Assembly: GCA_951812825.1 (NCBI GenBank)
Contig: OX638324.1
Span: 692,459-756,458, forward strand
Source of the DNA: an uncultured Dehalococcoidia bacterium
GTDB lineage: Bacteria; Chloroflexota; Dehalococcoidia; Lucifugimonadales; GCA-2712585
Length of the DNA: 64,000 nucleotides
Direction of reading: 5' to 3'
Position numbers and translations under genes: made by a program. Position 1 is the first letter of the stretch. Each line of letters begins with the position of its first letter. Of the stretch, positions 18,869 to 28,585 are shown one piece after another. The notes below the pieces were generated by a model. It worked only from the letters and a program-made list of their open reading frames with translations, did not search any database and was not told where the DNA came from.

Positions 18869-20320
18869 TCACGCCTTGAATATTTCAGGCCTCTGCCGGT
18901 GCCACGGCGTCGCCTGCTCATACGCGTGCGCCGTCGCCAGAATCACATCCTCCCGGAACGGCCGCCCAATTAGCTGCATCCCAATCGGCATCCCGCCCGC
19001 CTCCGGCCCAGCGAACCCGCACGGCACGTTCATCGCAGTAACGTTGGAAAGCGGCACCGTCGGCGTCTGGTCCGGCCCCCGCACCAACAGGTCCGCCGAG
19101 TCCTCCTTGCTCGCAGGCATCACGTTCGGCCTGATTCGCGGCGCCGTCACCCGCATAGTCGGCGACGTTAACACGTCAAACTGTCCCAGCGCATCGTGCA
19201 CCTGTCGACGCAGCATCGTACGCAGCCGCTGCACCTTCACGTACAACTCCCCCGGCACCAGACTCCCAGTCAAAAACTTCACCTGCTGGTCGTAGTCAAA
19301 CTCCGTCAACCGTTCGTCCATCCACTCCTTGTACCGCGCAGGCATCTCCACGTACATGTGCGTATAGAAAATGAGACGCGCCCACGGAGCCAGCGGCACC
19401 GAAACCTCCTCCACCTCCGCCCCCAGGTCGACAAGCATCTCCACCGCTCGCAGAAACGCCCGACGCACCTCCGGCGTCACCTGCTCATCCTCCGTCAACT
19501 CCCTGATGACTCCCACCCTGAGCTCTTCGCCGGAACTGCCCATCGGAAGTGACCCCGTCAGCGCCTTCCGAAAGTCCGGCACCGGCACGTCCGCCGTGTT
19601 CGGGTCCTTCGGGTCGTGCCTGCAGATAGGTTGAAGCGTAATCGCCGCATCTTCCACCGACCTCGACATCGGCCCCGCCTGGTCCATCGACCAAATTATC
19701 GGCATCAGCCCGTACCTGCTTACCCTGCCCCACGTCGGACGCAGCCCCACCACTCCGCACCACGACGAAGGATGCCGTATCGATCCCGACGTATCCTCCC
19801 CCAAAGAAGTGGCGCACATCCCCGCAGCCACCGCCGCCCCCGAACCCGAACTGGAAGACCCCGGCTCATAGTCCGTGTTCCACGGGTTGCGAGTCCGACC
19901 GTAAGGGAACATGAACCGCCCGCCCGACGCGAACTCGCTCATGTTCAGCTTCCCCAGCAGCACCACCCCCGCCTCCTTGATCCGCGAAATAACCGTCGCG
20001 TCCTCCTCCGGCACAAAGTCCCGCAGCAACACCGACGCGTTCGTCGTCCGAATCCCCTCCGTCCACATCTGGTCCTTCACCGCAATCGGTATCCCGTGCA
20101 GCGGCCCCCGGTACTCCCCACGCCCAATCTCCTCCTCCGCTCGCCGCGCCTGCTCCAACGCCCTCTCCGCCGTCACCGTTATATAAGCAAACAACCGTGA
20201 ATTCAGCCGCTCCGTCCGCTCAAGGTACGCCTCCGTCAGCTCCACCGGAGAAAGTTCCCGGTCCCGCAGCAACCTACCCTGCTCAACCACGGAAAGGAAA
20301 TGTAGGTCCTTCTTATTCAC
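18869..20320 (-). CDS. Amidase (GatA-like amidase-signature family)
   Basis: About 483 residues from a GTG at 20320, chosen because GGAGG lies 5 bases before it; an upstream in-frame extension to 20335 would include the ribosome-binding site. The Ser-cisSer-Lys triad is visible: Lys in IAVKDQ, cis-Ser in the PGSSSSGSGAAVAAG stretch, and the nucleophile in GEDTSGSIRHPS. The C-terminus has the family's GMPIGMQLIGRPF. No GatB or GatC gene is nearby, so it is more likely a catabolic amidase than the tRNA amidotransferase subunit. It is followed after 43 bases by the aminotransferase. Confidence 0.9.
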   Translation of the reverse strand: MNKKDLHFLSVVEQGRLLRDRELSPVELTEAYLERTERLNSRLFAYITVTAERALEQARRAEEEIGRGEYRGPLHGIPIAVKDQMWTEGIRTTNASVLLRDFVPEEDATVISRIKEAGVVLLGKLNMSEFASGGRFMFPYGRTRNPWNTDYEPGSSSSGSGAAVAAGMCATSLGEDTSGSIRHPSSWCGVVGLRPTWGRVSRYGLMPIIWSMDQAGPMSRSVEDAAITLQPICRHDPKDPNTADVPVPDFRKALTGSLPMGSSGEELRVGVIRELTEDEQVTPEVRRAFLRAVEMLVDLGAEVEEVSVPLAPWARLIFYTHMYVEMPARYKEWMDERLTEFDYDQQVKFLTGSLVPGELYVKVQRLRTMLRRQVHDALGQFDVLTSPTMRVTAPRIRPNVMPASKEDSADLLVRGPDQTPTVPLSNVTAMNVPCGFAGPEAGGMPIGMQLIGRPFREDVILATAHAYEQATPWHRQRPEIFKA

Positions 20321-20694
20321 ACATACCTCCAACAAAACCCTTCAGTATCCGTCATTCCAGGCCCCTATCCATCATTCCTGCGAAAACAGGAATCCACCGC
20401 GGGGCGATTGCGCGGGGTGGAATTCTCCTCCACCCGCATGTCATTCTGAACGCAGCGCAGCGGAGTGAAGAATCTCGCCGCCGGTCGACGTCCAATTCCC
20501 CATCCGTCATTCCGACCTCCGAGCCCAAGTCCATCTTCGTCCCTTCCCCCTCGAAGGGGGAAGGTTTGGATTGGGATGATTCCCTCTCTTGCCCAATATG
20601 ATCACTCACTGGTGGAAATCAAGATTCCCTTATGGGGCAACCCCAAAGTAACAGAAATTGTGCCCACACCCACATATCGTGTCAACCGCAAGAA
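20321..20694. repeat. Convergent-side intergenic region with repeats
   Basis: 374 bases. Includes 'CATTCCTGCGAAAACAGGAA' (about 20372-20393), 'TGTCATTCTGAACGCAGCGC...GAAGAATCTCGCC' (20439-20480), and 'CCCTTCCCCCTCGAAGGGGG' with AAGG (about 20541-20564). No gene was recognised. Confidence 0.7.
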
Positions 20695-21024
20695 CTACTT
20701 CGAAGGCAGCGACAACGCGAACCCCACACCTCTATCCACCCAGTCACTCAGGTCGACATCAGACGCAATCCCCTCGGCCTCCACAACCACGAACCCCCGC
20801 ATCGGTCGACCCGTAAAGTCCATCGGCCCGCAGTGCGGTTCGGCCAGTACTTCCTCGTACGCCTCCTTCCCCACCCTCACCATCAGCCGGTCGCCCAGAA
20901 TCCCCGCCGCCATATTCCCTCTCACCATGAACGCCATCCCGCCAAACATCTTCTTCTCCACCACACCGTCGACTCCCGTAAGCGCCTCAGCAACCCGACA
21001 GGCTAGTCCCTCGTCGTACGCCAT
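20695..21024 (-). CDS. TfoX N-terminal domain protein
   Basis: About 109 residues from the ATG at 21024, 7 bases after the FIST gene's stop. The sequence MAYDEGLACRV...VEKKMFGGMAFMVRGNMAAGI fits the TfoX/Sxy N-terminal domain (KKMFGGxxFMxxGNM), followed by VGKEAYEEVL and PMDFTGRPMRGFVVV. In gammaproteobacteria TfoX regulates competence; isolated N-domains elsewhere have no known role. It is presumably co-transcribed with the FIST gene. Confidence 0.85.
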   Translation of the reverse strand: MAYDEGLACRVAEALTGVDGVVEKKMFGGMAFMVRGNMAAGILGDRLMVRVGKEAYEEVLAEPHCGPMDFTGRPMRGFVVVEAEGIASDVDLSDWVDRGVGFALSLPSK

Positions 21025-21031
21025 CAGCCCG

Positions 21032-22216
21032 CTACTCCGCGGCCCTGAACAATCCGAAGGAACTCGTATACCCGTGAAGGTACGTCGTCCCCTGCACCGG
21101 CCCAATCTCCCCGTTGCAGAAAAAGCCCCCCACCGGAATCTCCCCCATCATGTCTCGAAAAATCCCCGTGTCGTGGTCCGGCTGGCCGTACAGATACTGC
21201 CCCCGCCCAAGGCAAGAAAAGAGCAGCGCCCCCTCAACCCCCGTCTCTCGGTACCTGTCCCGGTACTGGTCCACCATCGCCGTCAGGTCTTCAGTGGAAG
21301 TCTGCGCGTCCCTCAGGTGAAACTGCACAATCTGACCCTCCCGCAGCCTCTCCCCAATCGCCAACGCCCCATGCCGGGGGTCCATCCCGACTATGTTGCG
21401 AATCAAAAAATCGCCCAGCTGCGGATACTCCTGGAACTCGTCCATCACCACCCCCAGAAACAGCGAATGCCGCGCCAGCTCCTTGTCCCGATCACTCAAC
21501 ACCCCGTACAGCTCCCGAAGCGCCTCCAGCGCCGTCGACCCGTCCAGCTCCAGCAACACGTTATTGCTGCACTTCGTCACGTTCATCGGCTTGCCGATGG
21601 GCCGGCACCCCTGCGCCACAATTGTGTCAATGACCACGTCTCCGTGAAACGCCAGGCCCACCGCCCCGGAGCGATGCGCCTTGCCGTCCAGCATCAGCAC
21701 GTTGGCCCCCGGATGCTGTCCACCGCTCGCCATTCCACCCACCTTCACGCTGTAGCGGAACGCGTAGTCCAAACCCAGCAACAGGTTGTCGCTTCGAATA
21801 GTGAAAGGGTCCGTTACTAGCAGAAACTGCGGTCTCTCCTCCGCCGTCGTGCCCACCAGCGTCTCCCACGCGCTTGGCGATGCATCCAGGTCCGGCAGCG
21901 ACTCGTTTGCCACGTGAAACGGCTTTATCGACACTCCCGGAAGCGACGCAGCCGTCAGCGAGAATCCCGCCCGCTGCTCGATCTCTTGTCCGCCCCCGAT
22001 AACCCCGCCTGCCGAGCAGCCAATCAGATGCTTCGCCCCTAGCCGCTTCGCCACCATCCCCGGTATCCGCTCGTACGACTCCCCGTGATGCGGCGAAGCA
22101 AACACCACCGCCAGGTCCACCGACTCCGACCCCAACTCCCCTCTAATCGACTCGGCGCACGAATCCAGAGCCTCATCCAGCATAGAACTCTCAGATGCAG
22201 CAGAAGCCCACTTCAT
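21032..22216 (-). CDS. FIST signal-sensing domain protein
   Basis: About 394 residues from the ATG at 22216, which is preceded by GGAGGG. Longer upstream reading runs through repeat DNA and is rejected. The FIST N domain holds AVVFASPHHG and HLIGCSAGGVIGGGQEIE. The FIST C domain holds GGFFCNGEIGPVQGTTYLHGYTSSF near the end. FIST domains bind small ligands, perhaps amino acids, in signal transduction. Here the protein has no kinase or GGDEF output, so it is a stand-alone sensor. No signal peptide. Next gene: TfoX-like, 7 bases away. Confidence 0.88.
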   Translation of the reverse strand: MKWASAASESSMLDEALDSCAESIRGELGSESVDLAVVFASPHHGESYERIPGMVAKRLGAKHLIGCSAGGVIGGGQEIEQRAGFSLTAASLPGVSIKPFHVANESLPDLDASPSAWETLVGTTAEERPQFLLVTDPFTIRSDNLLLGLDYAFRYSVKVGGMASGGQHPGANVLMLDGKAHRSGAVGLAFHGDVVIDTIVAQGCRPIGKPMNVTKCSNNVLLELDGSTALEALRELYGVLSDRDKELARHSLFLGVVMDEFQEYPQLGDFLIRNIVGMDPRHGALAIGERLREGQIVQFHLRDAQTSTEDLTAMVDQYRDRYRETGVEGALLFSCLGRGQYLYGQPDHDTGIFRDMMGEIPVGGFFCNGEIGPVQGTTYLHGYTSSFGLFRAAE

Positions 22217-23028
22217 CGCACCCTCCAGCAAAGCATACTTCCGCGAGTATACCAAATCCCCTCCCAACCCACACCCGCTCCCTATTCTTGTTCCCGCGAA
22301 GGCAGGAACCAATGCCTTATCCACAAACCACTCCAACCCCAGCGCCACAATATCTCCCCCTCCCTCCTCGCACCCCCATGTCATTCTGAGGAGGCCCCCC
22401 GACGAAGAATCTCGCTCCCGCAGCAGTCCTTCTCTGCTTTCATCACCTGTAAGGAAGGTTCGCAAACCGTCCGTCCCACATTCCCACACGCCACCCCAGA
22501 CTTGGCAAGCCCCCCAAAGTGACAACTTTCCCTTGCCATGATTCCCCACTCTCTGCTATTCTTCTTCAAATGGAACATATAACCGTACTTCACAACTCCA
22601 CGGCAGGCTCCGCTGAACTCCTCCTCCGCGCCGTCTATTCCCTTCCAAAGGCAATTCTTCCTCTGGTTAATGCGCCATTCGTTTTCACTACAGCAAATAA
22701 CGAATCCCCGTTTACGAAGGAAAACACCCTTCGTTTCCACCACCCAATATAACGAATCACGCTGAAACGAATAATCCCACTACAACAACCAGCAGTCATC
22801 CTGCCGATCGAGCCGGAATCCACTCTTCACCCTTCCCCTCGATGGGGCAGGCCTGGGCCTGCCCTGAGCTTGTAGAAGGGTTGGGGGTTCCCCCTACTCT
22901 TGTCCTCGCGAAGGCGGGGACCAATCTTCTCTATCTGAGTACCGCCCGCACCACCACAACACCCCCCTCCCCCTAGCCTCTTCCCTTCCCATCGTGCACA
23001 ATAGGACAAAACTCCCCACGGAGGCCCC
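22217..23028. other. Gene-free region: repeats plus an AT-rich patch with AACGAAT motifs
   Basis: 812 bases between a leftward and a rightward gene. Repeats: 'TTGTTCCCGCGAAGGCAGGA' (about 22283-22306), 'TGTCATTCTGAGGAGGCCCC' (from 22379), a CCCTTCC...GATGGGG element (about 22831-22892), and 'CTTGTCCTCGCGAAGGCGGG' (about 22900-22920). From about 22520 to 22800 base composition drops to AT-rich. The motif AACGAAT occurs at 22699, 22751 and 22766, and its complement ATTCGTT at 22677. A 7-bp inverted repeat (ACGAAGG/CCTTCGT) lies at 22714-22734. No gene was recognised; the patch may be a protein-binding region or a remnant of acquired DNA. Confidence 0.5.
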
Positions 23029-25080
23029 ATGCCCAACCGACTCGCCAACGAGACCAGCCCCTACCTCCTCCAGCACGCCAACAACCCCGTCGACTGGTTC
23101 CCTTGGGGACCCGAAGCCCTCGAAAAAGCCCGCTCCGAAGATAAACCCATCCTCCTCAGCGTCGGCTACTCCGCCTGCCACTGGTGCCACGTCATGGAGC
23201 GGGAGTCCTTCGAAAACCCATCCATCGCCCGCCTTATGAATCGCAGCTTCGTCAACATCAAGGTCGACCGCGAGGAGCGCCCCGACATCGACGCCATCTA
23301 CATGCAGGCCGTCCAGGCCATCACCGGCCAGGGCGGCTGGCCCATGACCGTCTTCCTCACCCCCCAGGCCGAACCCTTCTACGGCGGCACCTACTTCCCG
23401 CCCGAAGACCGCGGCCCCATGCCCGGCTTCCCACGCATCCTCCTCACCATGGACCAGATCTACCGCACCCGCCGCTCCGAAATCACCAAAGCCTCCACCG
23501 AAATCGTCAACCGCCTCAAACAGACCAGCCGGATGAAGTCCGACTCCACCCTCCTCTCCCCCGACATCCTCAACGAAGCCTTCCTCCACATGGCCGCCGG
23601 CTTCGACGCCCAGAACGGCGGCTTCGGCGGCGCCCCCAAGTTCCCCCAGCCCATGAACTTCGACTTCCTCCTCCGCTACCACGACGCCACCGGCAACGCC
23701 GAGGCCCTCCACATCCTCAACCTCTCCCTCGAAAAAATGGCCCTCGGCGGCATGTACGACCAGCTCGGCGGCGGCTTCCATCGCTACTCCACCGACAGCT
23801 ACTGGCTCGTCCCCCACTTCGAGAAGATGCTCTACGATAACGCTCTCCTCAGCCGCCTCTACCTCCACGCCTACCTCGCCACCGGCCACGACCTCTACCT
23901 CCGCATCCTCCAGGAAACCCTCGACTACGTCCTCCGCGAAATGACCTCCCCAGAAGGTGGCTTCTACTCCAGCCAGGACGCCGACAGCGAAGGCGTAGAA
24001 GGCAAGTTCTTCCTCTGGTCCCCCGACGAAATCCGCGCCGCCCTCGGCGACCGCGACGCCGACATCTTCTGCGCCTACTACGATGTGTCCGACCAGGGCA
24101 ACTTCGAGGGCAAGACCATCCTCAACGTCCCCATTGCCGCCGAGGAAGTCATCGACCGCCTCGACATCGAACCCCGGGAACTCGAAGACGCCCTCCAGCG
24201 CGGCAAGACTGCCCTCCTCCCCGTCCGCAACGCCCGCATCGCCCCCGACCGCGACGACAAAATCCTCACCGCCTGGAACGGCCTCATGCTCCGCAGCTTC
24301 GCAGAGGCCGCCGCCTCCCTCCAGCGCGACGATTACTACGACGCCGCCGTCAACAACGCCCGCTTCATCACCGAAAACCTCCAGTCCAACGGGCGTGTCC
24401 TCCGCACCTGGAAGGACGGACAGGCCCGACTCAACGGCTACCTGGAAGACTACAGCTTCCTCGCCGACGGCCTCCTAGCCGTCTACGAACTCACCCTGGA
24501 CGACCACTGGCTCAACGAAGTCCAACGCCTCACCAACGATATGCTGGACCTCTTCTGGAACCCCAACGAGGAAATCTTCTACGACACCGGCACTGACCAC
24601 GAAACCCTCCTCGTCCGCCCCCGCGACATCTTCGACAACGCCACTCCCTGCGGCTCCTCCGTCGCCGCCGACGTGCTCCTCCGCATGGCCCTCCTCACCG
24701 GCAACGAAAGCTATCGAAACGTCGCAGCCACCTCCCTTCGCGGCCTCGGCCCCATGCTCTCCCAATACGCCAACGGCATGGGACGATGGCTCGCCGCCCT
24801 CGACTTCCATGTGGGCCGGCCAAAGGAAATCGCCCTCATCGGCGACCTGAATACCGACGCCGCCCAGGACCTCCTGGACGAAATCCACCTCCGCTACCTC
24901 CCCAACCGCGTCCTCGCCGCCTCCGAGCAGGGCGACCCCTCAGGAAGCCACCCCCTCCCCCTCCTCCGCCACAAAACCCTCATCGAAGGCCAACCCACCG
25001 CCTACGTCTGCCGCAACTACGTCTGCAACCTCCCCGTCACCACCCCCCAATCCCTCTCCACTCAGCTCGAATCCACCTGA
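23029..25080 (+). CDS. Thioredoxin-domain protein YyaL/DUF255 (Spermatogenesis-associated protein 20 family)
   Basis: 683 residues. The N-terminus is the family's [20 protein letters not shown]-type start, followed by a thioredoxin-like motif CHWCHVM (Cys50, Cys53) and [13 protein letters not shown]. The central and C-terminal parts are a six-hairpin (N-acyl-GlcNAc epimerase-like) helical domain with GGxHRYSTDxxW, [10 protein letters not shown] and [12 protein letters not shown]. The protein is cytoplasmic and its biochemical role is unknown, although the family is widely conserved. Length is typical. The ATG has an upstream GGAGG. It stands alone in strongly C-biased sequence. Confidence 0.92.
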   Translation: MPNRLANETSPYLLQHANNPVDWFPWGPEALEKARSEDKPILLSVGYSACHWCHVMERESFENPSIARLMNRSFVNIKVDREERPDIDAIYMQAVQAITGQGGWPMTVFLTPQAEPFYGGTYFPPEDRGPMPGFPRILLTMDQIYRTRRSEITKASTEIVNRLKQTSRMKSDSTLLSPDILNEAFLHMAAGFDAQNGGFGGAPKFPQPMNFDFLLRYHDATGNAEALHILNLSLEKMALGGMYDQLGGGFHRYSTDSYWLVPHFEKMLYDNALLSRLYLHAYLATGHDLYLRILQETLDYVLREMTSPEGGFYSSQDADSEGVEGKFFLWSPDEIRAALGDRDADIFCAYYDVSDQGNFEGKTILNVPIAAEEVIDRLDIEPRELEDALQRGKTALLPVRNARIAPDRDDKILTAWNGLMLRSFAEAAASLQRDDYYDAAVNNARFITENLQSNGRVLRTWKDGQARLNGYLEDYSFLADGLLAVYELTLDDHWLNEVQRLTNDMLDLFWNPNEEIFYDTGTDHETLLVRPRDIFDNATPCGSSVAADVLLRMALLTGNESYRNVAATSLRGLGPMLSQYANGMGRWLAALDFHVGRPKEIALIGDLNTDAAQDLLDEIHLRYLPNRVLAASEQGDPSGSHPLPLLRHKTLIEGQPTAYVCRNYVCNLPVTTPQSLSTQLEST

Positions 25081-25147
25081 GCCTGAAACCCACCGGCACC
25101 ATAGACGACCTCGCCGTCAAACTCACCGCCTGGCAGCGTGGGTAATA

Positions 25148-25831
25148 GTGCTTGAATCCTGGAAAAGGCGCGAAAAGCTTGCCTCCGAATTCGGGCGAAC
25201 CTTCTTGACTCTTGAGTGGGCCATACAATCTGTATCGATGGTTTATGCGTTCACACCTGCGTCACCAGGAACACTGAGTGAAAAGGCCGAATCAATCGTG
25301 AAGAAGTGGTGCATCAAGGAAACAGACCACAGAAGAAAGCTGCATCAGATCCTCGAAAAACAAAGTGAGTCGTCACCGTCGCTGAACTCAACTAAAGAAT
25401 ATGAGAGCTGGATATTAAAGGAGTGGATGAACCAAGTCGAATTGATTAGATCGCCAACAAGGTTAACCGAGGAGGAAATTAGACAATTCGATGAGTTTAC
25501 TTCGAACAAACTGAAGCTAATTCCCCTAGGACGCCAATTCAATTACGCCAGATGCTTTCGAAATATGTTGGCTCACAGTAGTTGGGAATTAATCAAAGAG
25601 GATGACACTGCTCAACTAATTTATGTGCCAGATAAAGGCGGTCTAAAATCATTAGCAAGTCTACGGATGTTCGACCTTGACTGTCCGCCATTACCTTGCC
25701 CTTGGGAACATATAACCAAGTCACCGGTCTATTTCATCGGAGAACGTGAGTTAAAACTGATGAAGCAGGTGGCAGTCGATCTAATGGCAGGTTTGAACCG
25801 TGTCGAATGCAAGATTGATGAGATCTCGTAG
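25148..25831 (+). CDS. HEPN-like protein of unknown function, atypical composition
   Basis: 227 residues with a GTG start. It is clearly more AT-rich, with different codon use, than the genes on both sides, which suggests horizontal gain. It appears all-helical and soluble. R138NMLAH143 in ARCFRNMLAHSSW fits the R-x4-H motif of HEPN ribonuclease-like domains, which are common in toxin-antitoxin and abortive infection systems. No partner antitoxin (MNT nucleotidyltransferase) is next to it: upstream is the YyaL gene, downstream the SelW-like gene. The HEPN assignment rests on the motif and helical pattern only. Confidence 0.5.
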   Translation: MLESWKRREKLASEFGRTFLTLEWAIQSVSMVYAFTPASPGTLSEKAESIVKKWCIKETDHRRKLHQILEKQSESSPSLNSTKEYESWILKEWMNQVELIRSPTRLTEEEIRQFDEFTSNKLKLIPLGRQFNYARCFRNMLAHSSWELIKEDDTAQLIYVPDKGGLKSLASLRMFDLDCPPLPCPWEHITKSPVYFIGERELKLMKQVAVDLMAGLNRVECKIDEIS

Positions 25832-25933
25832 TTGGCCACACTAAGGCTCAAGCACCTCAAGACCCTGCCGCCCCTTGACTCTCCCCTAATTCCCCCTTAA
25901 CTTCACCCTACACCCCCCAAAGGAGCCTCCCCC

Positions 25934-26197
25934 ATGCCCAACCCCAAGAAACACGCCATAGAAATCGAATACTGCCACGACTGAGGCCACGCCCTCCGCG
26001 CCGCCTGGATGGCCGGCGACACCCTCAACCGCATCGGCGACCGCATCACCTCCTTCACCCTCATCCCCGGCGGCCACGGCAAATTCGACGTCCGCATTGA
26101 CGGCCAACTCGTCGCCGAGCACCGCCACGAACCCAACGCCCACATCTTCCCCGACCTCCAGGACCTCCTCCAAGCCTTCGACCAACGCTCCGACTGA
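25934..26197 (+). CDS. SelW/Rdx-family selenoprotein (in-frame TGA read as Sec17)
   Basis: 87 codons from an ATG with a strong AAAGGAG site, interrupted at codon 17 by TGA (25982-25984) and closed by TGA at 26195. Sequence on both sides of the internal TGA belongs to one SelW/SelT/SelH (Rdx) domain: IEIEYCHD-U-GHALRAAWMA, then FTLIPGGHGKFDVRIDG, then FPDLQDLL. The family has a redox CxxC or CxxU motif at exactly this place, and here it is C14-H-D-U17. Rdx proteins are thioredoxin-fold, probably thiol oxidoreductases. Codon use does not change across the TGA. Alternative: Cys mutated to stop, with only the 3' fragment left; the intact SD and frame argue against it. The PLP enzyme follows after 31 bases. 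Confidence 0.8.
25985..26014 (+). promoter_or_regulatory. Candidate bacterial SECIS hairpin after the in-frame TGA
   Basis: Directly after the TGA, GGCCA (25985-25989) can pair with TGGCC (26010-26014), and TCC (25995-25997) with GGA (26007-26009), leaving a 9-base apical loop and a 5-base bulge. Bacterial SECIS elements lie immediately 3' of the Sec codon and bind SelB. The pairing was found by eye; the fold was not computed. Confidence 0.4.
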
Positions 26198-26228
26198 CCC
26201 AACCCCCACCAAGAAAGGCCCAACCGCC

Positions 26229-27482
26229 ATGACCACCCAAGACAACTCCGAAACCGCTGTCGCTGCCCCACCCCAAGACTACCCCCGCGGCCAGATCCTC
26301 GCCACCTCCGCCGACGAAGCCCGCAAGTCCACCCAGGGCCGCCGCCTCGTACGCGACCGCGTCCTATCCCTCGGCAAAGACGCAATCTACAACATGACCG
26401 GCCTCGTCCGCGCCTTCCCCCTAGACCCTGAAGACCTCCCCACCCTGGAAAACCAGTTCACCTACTACACCCACTTCCTCGGACGCGCCGAAGCCATGGC
26501 AATCGAATTCACCGGCGCCAACCCCCGCGACCACAACGCCGTCATGTGCAACCGCGTCACCTCCGCCATGCTCGCCATCATGCTAGGGACCCTGAAGCCC
26601 GCTGACTCCGTCATCTCCCTCGTCGGCAAAGGCCGCTCCCACCCCTCCGTTCAGCAGGCCGTCGAACTCGTCGGCGCCGACTTTATCGAAGTCGAAAGCA
26701 TAGAAGCCCTCGAAGATAACCTCCCCCTAAAGTCCTGGAAAATGCTCGTCATCACCCCTCTCACCCCCTCCAAGCACCACGTCCCCGCCGACCAGGTCCG
26801 CCGCGCCATCCAACTGGCAAAGGATCGCGACATGCTCGTCTTCATGGACGACGCCCACATGATGTCCCGCACCATCTTCTTCGACGAACCCCCAACCTTC
26901 CAGCTAGGCGACGTCGACCTCTCTGTCTGGTCCCTCGACAAGCACGTCCCAGGCCCCCGCGGAGCCGCCATCGTCGGACGCAAAGACCTCATGGAGCAGG
27001 TTTCCGCCCAGGCCTTCCAGTTCGGCCTGGAAGCCCAGTCGGGACACTACGTCGCAATGGTCAGGGGCATGGAAGCCTTCGATCCCGAACCCATCAAGCG
27101 CGCCTCCGCCCTCGCCCGCACCCTGCACAAGAAATTCCAGTCCCGCTTCGGCCCCACCGTCTATCAGGCCGGCCCCGGGGTCGCCCTCACCGCCGAAGAC
27201 TTCACCGAAGTCGTCTTCCAGCAGACCACCTCCCGCGAAACCACCCTCGCCCCCTCGGAAGTCTCCGTCGCCGCCAGCTTCCTCCTCCTCAAGAACTACG
27301 GCGTCATCACCATCCCCATCACCGGCTACCCCGGCGCCGCCCCCACCTTCCGCCTCATGATGCACCCCGACGGCGAACGCTTCGGCGCTGATCCCCTCGT
27401 CAGCGCCGTCGAAGACACCATCGCACAAACCGCCACCCTCCTCCAACACCCCAACGCCGTCCGCACCCTACTCCTCGGCTAA
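26229..27482 (+). CDS. PLP-dependent enzyme, fold type I (SelA/DgaE-like appearance)
   Basis: 417 residues from the ATG at 26229; an upstream reading of 44 codons overlaps the SelW-like gene in another frame and is rejected. PLP-site features: the acidic VFMDDAHMM strand and the Schiff-base Lys238 in SLDKHVPGPRGAAIVGRKDL. That segment looks like the SxDKxLGGPQ...GRKDLI of SelA and related D-glucosaminate-phosphate ammonia lyases. The SelA tRNA-binding N-terminal domain is not evident, so a true selenocysteine synthase is doubtful. Neighbour of the selenoprotein gene (31-base gap), which may be chance. Reaction unknown. Confidence 0.6.
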   Translation: MTTQDNSETAVAAPPQDYPRGQILATSADEARKSTQGRRLVRDRVLSLGKDAIYNMTGLVRAFPLDPEDLPTLENQFTYYTHFLGRAEAMAIEFTGANPRDHNAVMCNRVTSAMLAIMLGTLKPADSVISLVGKGRSHPSVQQAVELVGADFIEVESIEALEDNLPLKSWKMLVITPLTPSKHHVPADQVRRAIQLAKDRDMLVFMDDAHMMSRTIFFDEPPTFQLGDVDLSVWSLDKHVPGPRGAAIVGRKDLMEQVSAQAFQFGLEAQSGHYVAMVRGMEAFDPEPIKRASALARTLHKKFQSRFGPTVYQAGPGVALTAEDFTEVVFQQTTSRETTLAPSEVSVAASFLLLKNYGVITIPITGYPGAAPTFRLMMHPDGERFGADPLVSAVEDTIAQTATLLQHPNAVRTLLLG

Positions 27483-27679
27483 CCCCTTCCCCCTCGATGG
27501 GGGAAGGCTGGTGCCTGCCCTGAGCTTGCCGAAGGGATGGAGGTAATGTCCCTCACCCCCGCGTCGTTCCGCTGATTCCTCCCCCGCTTCACAACCCCCA
27601 TCCCCCACCCATGTATAATCCCAACGCCGTCTACCCGCCCCGCCCTGAATCGTGATACACTGAAACACAAGAGCGAGAA
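27483..27679. repeat. Repeat element and putative promoter upstream of the ABC operon
   Basis: A 'CCCTTCCCCCTCGATGGGGG...GCCTGCCCTGAGCTTGCCG' element spans about 27485-27540. A TATAAT at 27614-27619 lies 61 bases before the ABC ATPase start and could be its -10 box. Confidence 0.55.

Positions 27680-28571
<892 letters not shown>

Positions 28572-28585
<14 letters not shown>

Noticed and set aside
21032-22549. Long start for the FIST protein
   Set aside because: The first 111 codons run through the common repeat and other intergenic sequence; the ATG at 22216 has GGAGGG at good spacing and begins the domain.
26097-26228. Upstream extension of the PLP enzyme
   Set aside because: It is low-complexity Ser/Thr/Pro sequence produced by reading the SelW-like gene in another frame.
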